From Pelotomaculum_C sp050950345 (GTDB taxonomy: Bacteria; Bacillota; Desulfotomaculia; Desulfotomaculales; Pelotomaculaceae), in the NCBI GenBank assembly GCA_050950345.1, contig JBMNHK010000003.1, forward strand, positions 186,001-250,000: a stretch of 64,000 bases of DNA, in the 5' to 3' direction. How positions within the stretch are numbered: the stretch's first letter is position 1; every line of letters begins with the position of its first letter. Both the position numbers and the translations under genes were made by a program. The notes beneath the pieces were generated by a model. It searched no databases. It was not told the origin of the DNA and worked only from the letters and a program-made list of their open reading frames with translations. Below, one piece after another: positions 38,831-47,585 of this stretch.

Positions 38831-39877
38831 CTACTGATGCTGAATTGTATGCCCAGGGCCTACCCCTACACGCCTGCCCGTGCTTTCAATATCTCTAAGT
38901 GCCATGTTGTAGCTTTCTTCCGGCGTATTATTCAGACCAATTTTGCCGGGATAAATGGTATAATCCGCCCTGTATTGCATGGGAGTCATATTAGGCATGA
39001 TCACATTTGCTCCAGATTGCAAAACTTTTTTTCTTCCCTGCATATCAATTGAAGCTACTGCAGTAGTGGCAGGCAAGTGAGCAAACGGCATAGCCAGCCG
39101 GGTTGCAGCAATTACCTTCATTGTCATATCCAGAGTACCTCCTTTATAACCCTTAAGAGGCGTTCCCTCACTGGGAATAAAGGGACCTATGCCTACCATC
39201 TCAACCCCCATCTTGCTAAACAACAAAATATCATCAGCAATGATTCCTACAGTTTGACCAGGCAACCCCACCATGCTGCCAGAGCCCAATTGATAATCCA
39301 AATCCTTTAGCCACCTTTGTTTTTCCAGTCTCTGGGCCAGGGAGGTTCCCGGACGAAGAGAATTAAATAGCTGGGGGTCGCTTGTTTCGTGTTTTAATAA
39401 ATAGCGGTCTGCACCGGCTTTTTTGAACAGCTCATAATCTTGCCGGGATCGTTCCCCTATAGAAAGAGTGATGGCAACATCATTCGCTTTTTTAATCTCC
39501 CTGATTACTTCCGCCAGTATTTCAGCAGAATAATATCCATCCTCCCCGGACTGCAAAACGATAGTAGGACAGCCCAGCCCGGCAGCACGGCCGGCGCTTT
39601 CTATTATTTCCCAAGGCGACATCCGGTATCTTTTGATATACTTATTATTTTTCCTTAAACCACAATATTTACAATTTCTTTTGCAGTAATTGGAGAACTC
39701 AATAATCCCCCTCAAGTGTATTTCTTCTCCAACAAATTTAGCCCGCACCTCATCGGCCAGCTGGAAAAGTTCAACACTCTCCTCTTCATCCGCACTGAGC
39801 AGCGCTATTAAATCAGCCTTGCTGAGTTCCTTGCCCACGGCAGCACGTTCCAGAGCTTCCTGAAAACTAATGTTCAA
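38831..39877 (-). CDS. hydE: [FeFe]-hydrogenase maturase HydE (radical SAM)
   Basis: 348 residues. The radical-SAM cysteine motif CKRNCKYCG is at about residues 63-71, with the HydE features PTIVLQSGEDG, SIGERS and the C-terminal NIMPNMTPMQYR. HydE with HydG and HydF builds the H-cluster. HydG is not in the window. The start overlaps the end of hydF by 11 bases, so the two are translationally linked. Confidence 0.95.
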   Translation of the reverse strand: MNISFQEALERAAVGKELSKADLIALLSADEEESVELFQLADEVRAKFVGEEIHLRGIIEFSNYCKRNCKYCGLRKNNKYIKRYRMSPWEIIESAGRAAGLGCPTIVLQSGEDGYYSAEILAEVIREIKKANDVAITLSIGERSRQDYELFKKAGADRYLLKHETSDPQLFNSLRPGTSLAQRLEKQRWLKDLDYQLGSGSMVGLPGQTVGIIADDILLFSKMGVEMVGIGPFIPSEGTPLKGYKGGTLDMTMKVIAATRLAMPFAHLPATTAVASIDMQGRKKVLQSGANVIMPNMTPMQYRADYTIYPGKIGLNNTPEESYNMALRDIESTGRRVGVGPGHTIQHQ

Positions 39878-41136
39878 CTTCGTTCACCTCTATCGCAGAG
39901 TGGCCAGTTGCAAGATGCAATGCTAAATCTGGAAAAGGTGATAATGCTCTGCGTAAAATACCATGCATGTGAGCAAGGATAACTCCATAATTGACCACCG
40001 GCACTCCGGCACTGTTAGCCTGCCTAATTCTGTGCAGCATCTCCTTGCGATTAATCATGCAGGCCCCGCAGTGGATCATAAGTTGATAATTCCTCAAATC
40101 TGCCGGTAGCGTATGCCCGCTAACCCATTCAAAATGCAGCTCGCCACCTACTTTTTGACGCAGCAAACGTGGAATTTCCACTGTGCCTATATCATCAGAA
40201 ACCCGATGGTGTGTACAAGCTTCAGCAACTAGCACCCGATCACCCGGCTGCAAACGGTCCACCGCCGCCGCCCCGGCAACTAAAGCTTTCAGGTCACCTT
40301 TATAACGCGCAAATAATATTGAAAATGATGTCATCATTATATCCCTGGGCGTATCAGCATCTACCTGCAAAAAAGCTTTGGAATCTGTAACAACCAGTTT
40401 GGGCTTGGCAGAAAGCGTTGCAAAGGCTTTCTGCAATTCACTCTCCTTGACTACCAAAGCCATAGCTTGATGATCTAATATCTCTCGAATAGTTTGTACC
40501 TGCGGTAAGATCAGCCTCCCCTTTGGTGCGGCCTGATCGATAGGGAGTAACCAGTACCACAGTCTCACCCGGATTGATAAGATCACCAAGTATCGTTGGC
40601 ACTGCCATTTCTTTAGGTACTGCTTTGGCGATTTCCTCTATTAAATTTTCAATACCTGATCTGGTAACTGAGCTAACTTTGATCACCTTTATGCCAAGCG
40701 CTCTTTCAATTTCCTCAGGCTCAGCCTCTTGGTATAAATCTGTTTTATTTAAAACACCGACAGCCGGCACACCCAGTTGATCTGCCTTTTGAAGCAATTC
40801 TTTTTCATAAGGGCCTGTCTGCCGGGAAGGATCGATAACCAGCAACATCAAGTCAGCTTTATTGAGGACTTCCATGGTCTTTTTAATGCGCTGGCTTCCC
40901 AACTCTCCTGTATCATCAATACCGGCAGTATCAATGAGCACCACAGGCCCGATTGGTGAGATTTCCATTGATTTGTATACAGGGTCAGTAGTTGTGCCAG
41001 GAATATCAGATACAATAGCTATTTCCTGACTGGTTAAAGCATTGATCAAGCTGGACTTGCCGGCATTGCTTCGCCCAAAAATGGCAATATGCAACCTGCT
41101 GCCGCGAGGCGTTTCATTCAAATCTCCAACACTCAC
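39867..41136 (-). pseudogene. hydF: [FeFe]-hydrogenase maturation GTPase HydF, interrupted by a one-base frameshift
   Basis: Two frames together make a full HydF of about 422 residues. The first (41136 to ~40546) has the GTPase motifs GRSNAGKSSL, DTAGIDDTGE and NKTD. The second (from ~40540 to 39867) has the cluster-binding set CTHH and HCGACMINRKE. They join if one C is removed from the CCC at 40543-40545 (minus-strand reading ACT CCC TAT), restoring PIDQAAPKGRLILPQ. Both halves keep every key residue, so the break is recent, a sequence error, or bypassed by a +1 shift at CCC-T. Otherwise hydrogenase maturation would fail unless another copy exists. Confidence 0.9.
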
Positions 41137-41187
41137 TTTTTCACCCTGCTTTCTGTACTTTTTATCCTGCTGCGTTCGACTGCTGAA

Positions 41188-41439
41188 CTAATTCTTGGTT
41201 AATAAAACCGTTTTAACCTTTACACCTTGAAGAGCACCAAGTTTACCAGTCATAGCGCCGATTTCGTCTGTAGAACCGTCGACGATCAAAGAGATAATAG
41301 ATAGATTACGCTCCCGGTAAGGAACACCCATCCTGCCGACAACTATTTCTCCATACTCGCTTAAGATCGTGTTAATACGGCGGGACGCGTCCTCCCTGTT
41401 TTCCACTATAATCCCGATTACACCAATACGCCTGTCCAC
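41188..41439 (-). CDS. TM1266-type iron-hydrogenase-system regulator
   Basis: 83 residues with an ACT-like fold. It begins MDRRIGVIGIIVENREDA, followed by YGEIVVGRMGVPYRERNLSIISLIVDG, matching the TM1266 family. The protein lies next to hydrogenase genes in many anaerobes. An AGAGGAGGG site precedes the start codon. It is first in the operon with hydF and hydE, suggesting it regulates maturation. Confidence 0.92.
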   Translation of the reverse strand: MDRRIGVIGIIVENREDASRRINTILSEYGEIVVGRMGVPYRERNLSIISLIVDGSTDEIGAMTGKLGALQGVKVKTVLLTKN

Positions 41440-41645
41440 AATAGTCCCTCCTCTTTAAGCAGCCCTCAACCGGCTTACATGCTTTAAATAAGCAACTTCT
41501 CCGCATTACAAAAGCCCTCCTCCGCATGGGAAAAGGGCGTATGGCTTTCCTCAATTCCTTGAATGCAGGAAACAATCCCTTCTTCTCAGCGCCTAACCAG
41601 CCCTCCGGAACGGTTATACCCATGCCCGTCAGGCTCATTTCATTT
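41440..41645 (-). promoter_or_regulatory. Long structured leader of the TM1266-hydF-hydE operon
   Basis: About 205 bases between the probable transcription start and the first start codon. It includes a G+C-rich region with paired segments and, at 41509-41538, a GCCC/GGGC hairpin with an internal loop, followed on the minus strand by TTTTGT. That is the form of an attenuator. No known riboswitch class was recognised. A 99-codon open frame here overlaps the next gene and is not supported. Confidence 0.5.
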
Positions 41646-41651
41646 ATTAAC

Positions 41652-41679
41652 ATTATACTATCTCTATCCAAGAAAACAA
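41652..41679 (-). promoter_or_regulatory. Promoter of the hyd maturation operon
   Basis: On the minus strand TTGTTT and TATAAT are 16 bases apart, immediately downstream of the polyprenyl synthase gene. Confidence 0.65.
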
Positions 41680-41690
41680 TGTACTGATTG

Positions 41691-42653
41691 TTAGAATTTT
41701 CGTCGCGCGACGAAATCGGCCGTTTGTTGTAAAGAGATTTTAGCGGGGATATCCGGTAGTTCCTCTAAGGCCCGCTTGGCTTTACCAATATATTTATCAA
41801 CCAGTAGATAGGATTGTTCAATTGCTCCGCTGCCGACAATAATATCGATAGCTTCCCGCATCTCAGCCTCATCTTTTTGTGGTTTTAAAACCAGTTTTTT
41901 GAGCCGCATTTTAGGACCGTCATAACAAAGGGCTAAAATAACCGGGAGTGTTATTGTACCCTGGCGCAAATCATTGCCGATCGGTTTACCCAGTTCCTTG
42001 CGATCGGCAATTAGGTCCAGTATATCGTCCGTAATCTGAAAAGCCATCCCTAAACCATGACCATAACGGGATAAGGGCAAATATATATTCGGAGGAGAGC
42101 CACTGGCAATAGCGCCTAATTGTGCACTGGCAGCAATCAACATGGCTGTTTTGCGATTGATTCTTTGTAGATAACGTCTAGTGTTTAGGGTAACATCAAA
42201 AGCCGCAGATATTTGCTGGAGCTCCCCTTCGCACATTTTTACACCTACCCTGGACAATTTGTCATAGACAATTTGGGGATAGTCATTACGAGTTAATAAT
42301 AATAATGCCTCAGCAAAAAGATAGGAACCTAAATGAGTTGAGACGCTGTCTCCCCAGATAGCATTTATTGTTGGCTTTCCCCTGCGCAGTATCGAAGCGT
42401 CAACTACATCGTCGTGTACCAGTGTGGCCATATGGATCAATTCCAGTGCAACCGCCAATGGCAGAAGCCGTTGCAAGTCAAAATCGCAGAACTTTGCTCC
42501 ATAAAAGCAAAGAGCTGGTCTTAATCTTTTGCCGCCCGCATTTAGAAGATATTTGTAGGTTTCCAAAAGGAGCTGGTTTTCTGCTTGGACCGCCACGCCC
42601 AACTCACTTTCGACCATTTCCAGTTCTTCCTTAATATCTATAAAAAGCTCCAA
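41691..42653 (-). CDS. Trans-polyprenyl diphosphate synthase
   Basis: 320 residues. The two aspartate-rich motifs are present: LVHDDVVDAS and FQITDDILDLIADRKELGKPIGNDL. The FARM-proximal GGKRLRPALCFYG is also there. It makes a long prenyl diphosphate, probably for menaquinone (heptaprenyl-type) or undecaprenyl-like use; chain length cannot be read reliably. It is one of two such genes in the window and lies downstream of tRNA-Sec. Confidence 0.93.
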   Translation of the reverse strand: MELFIDIKEELEMVESELGVAVQAENQLLLETYKYLLNAGGKRLRPALCFYGAKFCDFDLQRLLPLAVALELIHMATLVHDDVVDASILRRGKPTINAIWGDSVSTHLGSYLFAEALLLLTRNDYPQIVYDKLSRVGVKMCEGELQQISAAFDVTLNTRRYLQRINRKTAMLIAASAQLGAIASGSPPNIYLPLSRYGHGLGMAFQITDDILDLIADRKELGKPIGNDLRQGTITLPVILALCYDGPKMRLKKLVLKPQKDEAEMREAIDIIVGSGAIEQSYLLVDKYIGKAKRALEELPDIPAKISLQQTADFVARRKF

Positions 42654-42793
42654 AATATTCCTGTCCCCTACCTAAAGGCGTCTTTTTGTAAGCATATTAG
42701 TTCTCAACAACCCGGTGAAAACCTCTCAATCACTTATATTTTGGGCATACATAAATAAAAAGACTACCAAATATTGAAAGTCTTAATAGTTAG

Positions 42794-42889
42794 TGGCGGG
42801 AGTGGGTGAGAATCGAACTCACCATGGACCTCATCAGCCCAACGACTGGTTTTGAAGACCAGGAGCACCACCAGGCACCATCCACCCCC
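42794..42889 (-). tRNA. selC: tRNA-Sec (anticodon TCA)
   Basis: 96 bases with CCA. It has the long acceptor arm (GGGGGTGG/CCACTCCC), anticodon stem CTGGT/ACCAG with loop CTTCAAA, a long variable arm and the T-arm GAGTTCGATTCTC. It inserts selenocysteine at UGA with SelB. With selA and selB at 56-60 kb, three of the four Sec genes are in this window. Confidence 0.97.
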
Positions 42890-43228
42890 AAATTATTTAT
42901 ACTTTATGAGGATAGCCTACATTTTATAATAATAATGGGAGAAAAGCAAGAAAACCGTTTATAAAAGGCTTTAGATTATACAGCCGTAACATTACCTGAT
43001 AGGTGACCTGGCAATCCTTTGCTCCTCAAGGTATTTGATATATAAAAAACCACCTCCTTCAGGAAGTAAATGTTAATTCATTAAATGATTTCAGAATAAA
43101 GGAATTATTATTTGAGTTGTATAATAAATAAGGTGACGGATTCACAATAAAGCTTTTAAAAACACCTGTGACATTCTTTCACTGTACCCATGGTTCTTTT
43201 TTTATGCTAAATGATAAGGGGGGATTTT
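42890..43228. other. Gene-free stretch after tRNA-Sec
   Basis: About 340 bases. No reading frame supported. A TATAAT at about 43121-43126 lies about 105 bases before the DUF5652 gene but lacks a clear -35 box. Confidence 0.4.
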
Positions 43229-43450
43229 ATGGAAACCTTAATGATGCTTGCCGACAACTATTCGTGGTTGCTTTATTTGCTCATTGCCTGGAGTATTTTA
43301 TGGAAAGGCCTGGCTCTGTGGCATGCGGCCAGGAATAATCAGTTAGTCTGGTATATAGTACTGTTAGTTGTGAACACAGTCGGACTCCTCGAAATCTTAT
43401 ACCTTGTTTTCTTCCGGAAAAGAAATCGGGACAGATACCGATTCTATTAA
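43229..43450 (+). CDS. DUF5652 small membrane protein
   Basis: 73 residues from the ATG at 43229, with a GGGGGG site five bases upstream. There are two membrane segments: WLLYLLIAWSILWKGLALWHAA, and WYIVLLVVNTVGLLEILYLVFF. The short linker RNNQLVWY and the basic tail match DUF5652. Unknown function; its own terminator follows. Confidence 0.8.
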   Translation: METLMMLADNYSWLLYLLIAWSILWKGLALWHAARNNQLVWYIVLLVVNTVGLLEILYLVFFRKRNRDRYRFY

Positions 43451-43472
43451 AAATTTACCTACATACACATTA

Positions 43473-43507
43473 CAAATGCTTCTGGAATTCAGATGCATTT
43501 GTTTTTT
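43473..43507 (+). terminator. Terminator after DUF5652
   Basis: CAAATGC..TCTG pairs with CAGA.GCATTTG, followed by TTTTTT. Confidence 0.85.
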
Positions 43508-43582
43508 ATAGAAAATGAAGAGCCTACTGAGGACGATCCATGAGAAGCTTTTACATTTCTACAAGGCTAATTTAATACCCGT

Positions 43583-43619
43583 AAAAAGAAAAAAACCACC
43601 GGATTTTTCCTGGCGGTTA
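43583..43619 (-). terminator. Terminator after the MBL hydrolase gene
   Basis: AACCGCCAGG and CCGGTGGTT pair, followed by TTTTTTCTTTTT on the minus strand. Confidence 0.85.
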
Positions 43620-43722
43620 TATAAAAAGGAACTACAATGAATATGGCATTATTATAATAACATAGTTTGCGCAATATTGCTATACCTCATAGTACTATTT
43701 TATAAAATGCCTTATAAAAATT

Positions 43723-44697
43723 TTAATCTATCAAAGAAAAATATAAAATATCACTCTTATTTACTATGCTGAGCCGGTTAATGTTATATAAATAGAGCAG
43801 GTGCGCAATAGCCTCCCCGGCAGCAAACCACTTCTGTTCCAGCGGAAACTGATCCCAGGATTTTGCAAAATCCCATGTCATCAATGCGGCTACCTGGTAT
43901 GCATTGGCTGGTCCGTTCCTCAATATCTGCAATACTTCCTTGAGCCTGTTGTCGTGATGTTTTTTGAGTTCATCAATGCGTCTGTACACATCATGCATAA
44001 TCCGCCTGTGCCCTGGCAAGGCCAGTCGGATATCCAATCGTCCAATTTTTTCGAGGCTTCTCAGGTAATTGCCCAGAGGATCTGTGATTCCCATTTCACT
44101 AATGTTAGAAGTGATATTGTCGAGAATATGATCTCCACACAGCAAGACCTTGTGCTCAGGTTCATATAGACATACATGCCCTGGTGTGTGGCCAGGAGTT
44201 TCCACACAATGAAAACAATAATTGCCAAGATCTAGAACATATCCATCTTTTACAAAGCTGAAAACATGGTCGTGGTCCGGGTTATAGTTGCATCCCGGAT
44301 GTTTGCTGATAACAGTGTCTGCATCATTTAACGGGAAGCCGTGCAAGCCAAATAAGATCTTTAATTCAGACCAATAGGATTTCGTTTGGGTAGCGTTTAA
44401 GATATAAGCATCCAGTTCTCCGCAGTAAATAACCGAACTATCTGTTGTCAGCGCCGAAATAAGCCCGCTATGATCTGGATGCAAATGAGTCAAAAATATA
44501 TCTGTTTGTGCTAAATTAATATCTAGTTTTTTTATGGCGCTAAATAGAGCCGCTTTGGATTCTTCCATATTAAAACCGGTATCGATGAGCAAATTGCGTT
44601 TATGGCCCTTTATAATATAAGCGTTTAACACTTTAAGAGGACTTTTTGGGAGAGTAACTTCAATCCGGTAAAAGTCAGGCATAATATTATCTATCAT
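43723..44697 (-). CDS. MBL-fold metallo-hydrolase
   Basis: 324 residues. Metal-site motifs are HLHPDHSGLI, TPGHTPGHVCLY, CGDHIL and LPGHRRIMHD. The C-terminal ~75 residues form a winged-helix-like extension seen in the MBL subfamily related to glyoxalase II/LACTB2. The substrate cannot be named. It is divergent from lgt and ends at a strong terminator. Confidence 0.9.
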   Translation of the reverse strand: MIDNIMPDFYRIEVTLPKSPLKVLNAYIIKGHKRNLLIDTGFNMEESKAALFSAIKKLDINLAQTDIFLTHLHPDHSGLISALTTDSSVIYCGELDAYILNATQTKSYWSELKILFGLHGFPLNDADTVISKHPGCNYNPDHDHVFSFVKDGYVLDLGNYCFHCVETPGHTPGHVCLYEPEHKVLLCGDHILDNITSNISEMGITDPLGNYLRSLEKIGRLDIRLALPGHRRIMHDVYRRIDELKKHHDNRLKEVLQILRNGPANAYQVAALMTWDFAKSWDQFPLEQKWFAAGEAIAHLLYLYNINRLSIVNKSDILYFSLID

Positions 44698-44834
44698 CTA
44701 ATTCGACTCCATTCAATTAATTATGGTTATCCAGGCATAAGCCTGCTAATCATCAATAGAGGTACGTTGATTGTAATTTTCACATCTTTTTACTATTATA
44801 TAGGGAAACTTATATTAAATGCGGGAGGAATAAA

Positions 44835-45596
44835 ATGATCGACCCAGTTGCCTTTCAATTTGGTCCTATTACTATTTATTGGTACGGTGTTATAATCACC
44901 TTTTCTTTTATCATAGGAACATTATTGGCATACTACCATGCCATAAAAACAGATATCGATCCGGAACATATTCTTAACCTGCTGATCTGGATCATCCCAG
45001 CTTCAATTATCGGTGCCAGGTTATTACATGTCCTCTTAAGTTGGTCTTATTATAAACTAAACCCACTTGAAATTTTTGCCACATGGCATGGTGGGCTGGC
45101 TATTCATGGGGGTCTTATCGGCGGGTTTCTAGTAGGATATTTGTATGTCAAAAAATACAGACTGCATTTCTGGTCGCTAGCCGATATATTCGCCCCAAGT
45201 ATTATCCTCGGCCAGGCTATCGGTCGCTGGGGCAATTTTATTAATCAGGAGGCATATGGGAATGCTGTCTCACTCTCCTTCATCAGTCATTTTCCTGACT
45301 TTATACAAAAACAGATGCTGATCAACGGTCAATACTACCATCCGGCTTTCCTCTACGAATCATTATGGAACCTTGTGGTATTTGTTGTATTAATGATAAT
45401 TATCCGTCGCGAGCATTTCAGTGGCCAAATAATGCTATTATACCTTATCCTTTATTCCCTGGGACGCTTTTTTATTGAAGCAATCCGTTTGGACAGCTTA
45501 ATGCTCGGACCGATAAAATCAGCTCAACTTCTTTGTGTGTTAATCATTGCAGTCAGCATAGTCATCTACATACGCCGTGCAAAAAAAACTACATGA
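44835..45596 (+). CDS. lgt: Prolipoprotein diacylglyceryl transferase
   Basis: 253 residues, multi-pass membrane protein. The Lgt signature is complete: HGGLIGGFLVGYLYVK, then QAIGRWGNFINQEAYGN, then PAFLYESLWN, and GRFFIEAIRLDSLM. It adds the diacylglycerol of phosphatidylglycerol to lipobox cysteines. A GGGAGGA site lies six bases before the ATG. It stands alone. Confidence 0.97.
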   Translation: MIDPVAFQFGPITIYWYGVIITFSFIIGTLLAYYHAIKTDIDPEHILNLLIWIIPASIIGARLLHVLLSWSYYKLNPLEIFATWHGGLAIHGGLIGGFLVGYLYVKKYRLHFWSLADIFAPSIILGQAIGRWGNFINQEAYGNAVSLSFISHFPDFIQKQMLINGQYYHPAFLYESLWNLVVFVVLMIIIRREHFSGQIMLLYLILYSLGRFFIEAIRLDSLMLGPIKSAQLLCVLIIAVSIVIYIRRAKKTT

Positions 45597-45712
45597 CATA
45601 ATACTCCATAATGCTGCCGTTCTTTATTGGGGCTTCTTTATGTGTTTTAGTAACACACTAAATACATGATTCATAATATAAAAAAAGAATAGTCCTGTAA
45701 GGAGGTAATAAT

Positions 45713-45835
45713 ATGTCTCTTACCACTGGCGGTGGTGTTGGAGGTAATGTTGGCGGAGGCTTTCAATTCAATATCAGTTTCTTTTTCTTCTTCTTTATCA
45801 TCATCTTTTTGTTCTTCTTCATCGGTTTGATCTAG
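45713..45835 (+). CDS. 40-residue Gly/Phe-rich micropeptide
   Basis: A glycine-rich start (MSLTTGGGVGGNVGGGFQFN) is followed by an unusual helix of consecutive Phe and Ile (ISFFFFFFIIIFLFFFIGLI). The start has an AAGGAGG site six bases upstream. This composition is typical of spore-coat or spore-membrane peptides; the role is inference. A terminator follows. Confidence 0.75.
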   Translation: MSLTTGGGVGGNVGGGFQFNISFFFFFFIIIFLFFFIGLI

Positions 45836-45879
45836 TAAATCAAAAGCACAGTCCTGATTTTAATAGACACAGGGCTGAC

Positions 45880-45918
45880 GAGAAACCCGAGTCAAGGGAA
45901 GCGAGATTCGGGTTTCTC
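45880..45918. terminator. Terminator after the Gly/Phe micropeptide
   Basis: GAGAAACCCGA and TCGGGTTTCTC pair over 11 bp and are followed by ATTTAATT on the plus strand. Confidence 0.75.
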
Positions 45919-46006
45919 ATTTAATTCTCAGCTAACTACTTATTAAACCAGGCAACACCAATGGGCTTAAAATTGACGATGCCTACATAACAGGACTTGC
46001 GACAGC

Positions 46007-46864
46007 TTATTGATCCAGGTATTGCACGGCATTTAATGCGGCAATCTGCCCTTCACCAACCGCTTTAGCAACCTGGTAGGGCTTACCCGTACAATCACCT
46101 GCCGCATAGACTCCTGCAATATTTGTCTGACATGAGCGATCAACAATGATATGATTATCTTTTGTCTCAAGCCCTGCTATCAGCTGTTCCGGCAGGTAAG
46201 TTTCCCTGAATATAAAAAGTCCATCGACGGGAAGAATCCGTTCTCCAACCTTAATCTCTGTAACAAATTCATCTCCTGCGATAGCATTAACCTTACCATC
46301 AACTACCTCAACCGTATCTTTTAGACCTTGTTTGTCCAAACCGCTACCATTAATATAGTATACTTTACTACAAATCTCGGCTAAAAAATTAGCTTCTTCA
46401 ATCCCTTCACCGGTAAAGTCAAGCACCGCAACCTGCTGTCCAGCGAATAATATACCGTCACAGGTTGCACAATAACTCACTCCTTTGCCTACATAATCAC
46501 GCTCCCCCTTCACAAACTGGGTTACCGTTACACCTGTGGCGATGATAATTGTGCGCGAATAATAAGCTTCATCCCTGGCATTAAGCAAAAATATGCCATC
46601 CTCATTCCGGGATATGCTCTCCACCTTCTTTGGCAGAATAGGAATATTCAACAAGCTAACATGCTGCATAAACTTATCCCTCAAAGAACTTCCCTTGATC
46701 TCGGGCAACCCCAGATAATTGTTTATATGAGGCGATTTCAGGAGTTTTGGTGAGCACACCTCTTCGCCCAGCAAAAGAGTAGACTTTTTTCTGCTGGCTG
46801 CGTTGATTGCCGCAGAAAGCCCGGCAGGTCCGCAACCCACAATGGCAATGTCATATATCTCCAT
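46007..46864 (-). CDS. Thioredoxin-reductase-like flavoprotein lacking NADPH motifs
   Basis: About 285 residues from the ATG at 46864 (AAAGGA eight bases upstream). The FAD site GCGPAGLSAAINAASR, the redox pair in SYCATCDGILF and the C-terminal IAGVYAAGDC are intact. The usual NADPH site is replaced by LDFTGEGIEEA, and no HRRxxxR motif follows. In known families this combination marks the ferredoxin-dependent flavin thioredoxin reductases (FFTR) of clostridia. A role in reducing thioredoxin from ferredoxin is therefore inferred. It differs sharply from the canonical trxB at 22.3 kb. Confidence 0.82.
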   Translation of the reverse strand: MEIYDIAIVGCGPAGLSAAINAASRKKSTLLLGEEVCSPKLLKSPHINNYLGLPEIKGSSLRDKFMQHVSLLNIPILPKKVESISRNEDGIFLLNARDEAYYSRTIIIATGVTVTQFVKGERDYVGKGVSYCATCDGILFAGQQVAVLDFTGEGIEEANFLAEICSKVYYINGSGLDKQGLKDTVEVVDGKVNAIAGDEFVTEIKVGERILPVDGLFIFRETYLPEQLIAGLETKDNHIIVDRSCQTNIAGVYAAGDCTGKPYQVAKAVGEGQIAALNAVQYLDQ

Positions 46865-46993
46865 AATGTCCATCCTTTCATATTCAGTATAACCGTAGTT
46901 TTGTCAATTATATATCATTTTTTTGTTAAATTTGCATTAATCTTTTCCAAACAGTACAATAAATAGAGAGTATTTAAAAAAGAAGGTGTTCTG

Positions 46994-47545
46994 ATGTATT
47001 GGGATAAACCAGGTCCTTCCAATACTAGCTCAACAGTAGAGTTAGCTTTGCGGCGAGCCTATGAATTAGAACTAAAACATATTGTAGTGGCTTCTTGTTC
47101 AGGCCACTCAGCTGAATTATTCCTTAAACATGCAGATACTTTTCAAATAGTATGTGTTACCCATCAGGTAGGCTTCAGCAGTCCCGGCGGGGATGAAATG
47201 GCTCCTTCCATGAGAAAATTACTTTCTGAAGGCGGCATAAAGCTATTGACTACAACACACCTGTTGGGAGGTATTGATCGAGCCAGCAGAATTAAATTTG
47301 GTGGGGTCTACCCTGCTGAAATTGTAGCAACAACTTTGCGAATGTTTGGACAGGGCTTAAAAGTATGTGTAGAGATTGGCTGCATGGCTCTGGATAGCGG
47401 ATTGATTCCTTACGGAAAAGAGATCATCTCAATCGGGGGAACGTCAGAAGGTCTGGACACGGCAACAGTGATATTACCAGCCCACTCCCAGTATTTTTTT
47501 GATACTAAAATAAAAGAGATTATCTGCAAACCGAGGGAAATATAA
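46994..47545 (+). CDS. Pyruvate-kinase C-domain-like protein (COG1751 type)
   Basis: 183 residues. It has no catalytic barrel and resembles only the alpha/beta C-terminal domain of pyruvate kinase: HIVVASCSGHSAELFLKH, then GGIDRASRIKFGGVYPAEI, then ISIGGTSEGLDTATVI. Standalone proteins of this type are widespread in anaerobes with no known function. A possible role is as an allosteric or metabolite-binding protein. No partner is near. Confidence 0.82.
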   Translation: MYWDKPGPSNTSSTVELALRRAYELELKHIVVASCSGHSAELFLKHADTFQIVCVTHQVGFSSPGGDEMAPSMRKLLSEGGIKLLTTTHLLGGIDRASRIKFGGVYPAEIVATTLRMFGQGLKVCVEIGCMALDSGLIPYGKEIISIGGTSEGLDTATVILPAHSQYFFDTKIKEIICKPREI

Positions 47546-47571
47546 AACCGGCATTTCTGCCGGTTTTATAT
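47542..47571. terminator. Bidirectional terminator
   Basis: AAAACCGGC and GCCGGTTTT pair around ATTTCT. It lies between two convergent genes. Confidence 0.85.
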
Positions 47572-47585
47572 TTCAGAATGTTAAT

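Noticed and set aside
41372..41671. A 99-codon frame upstream of TM1266
   Set aside because: It starts inside the predicted promoter, overlaps the TM1266 gene, and has no ribosome site or recognisable family.
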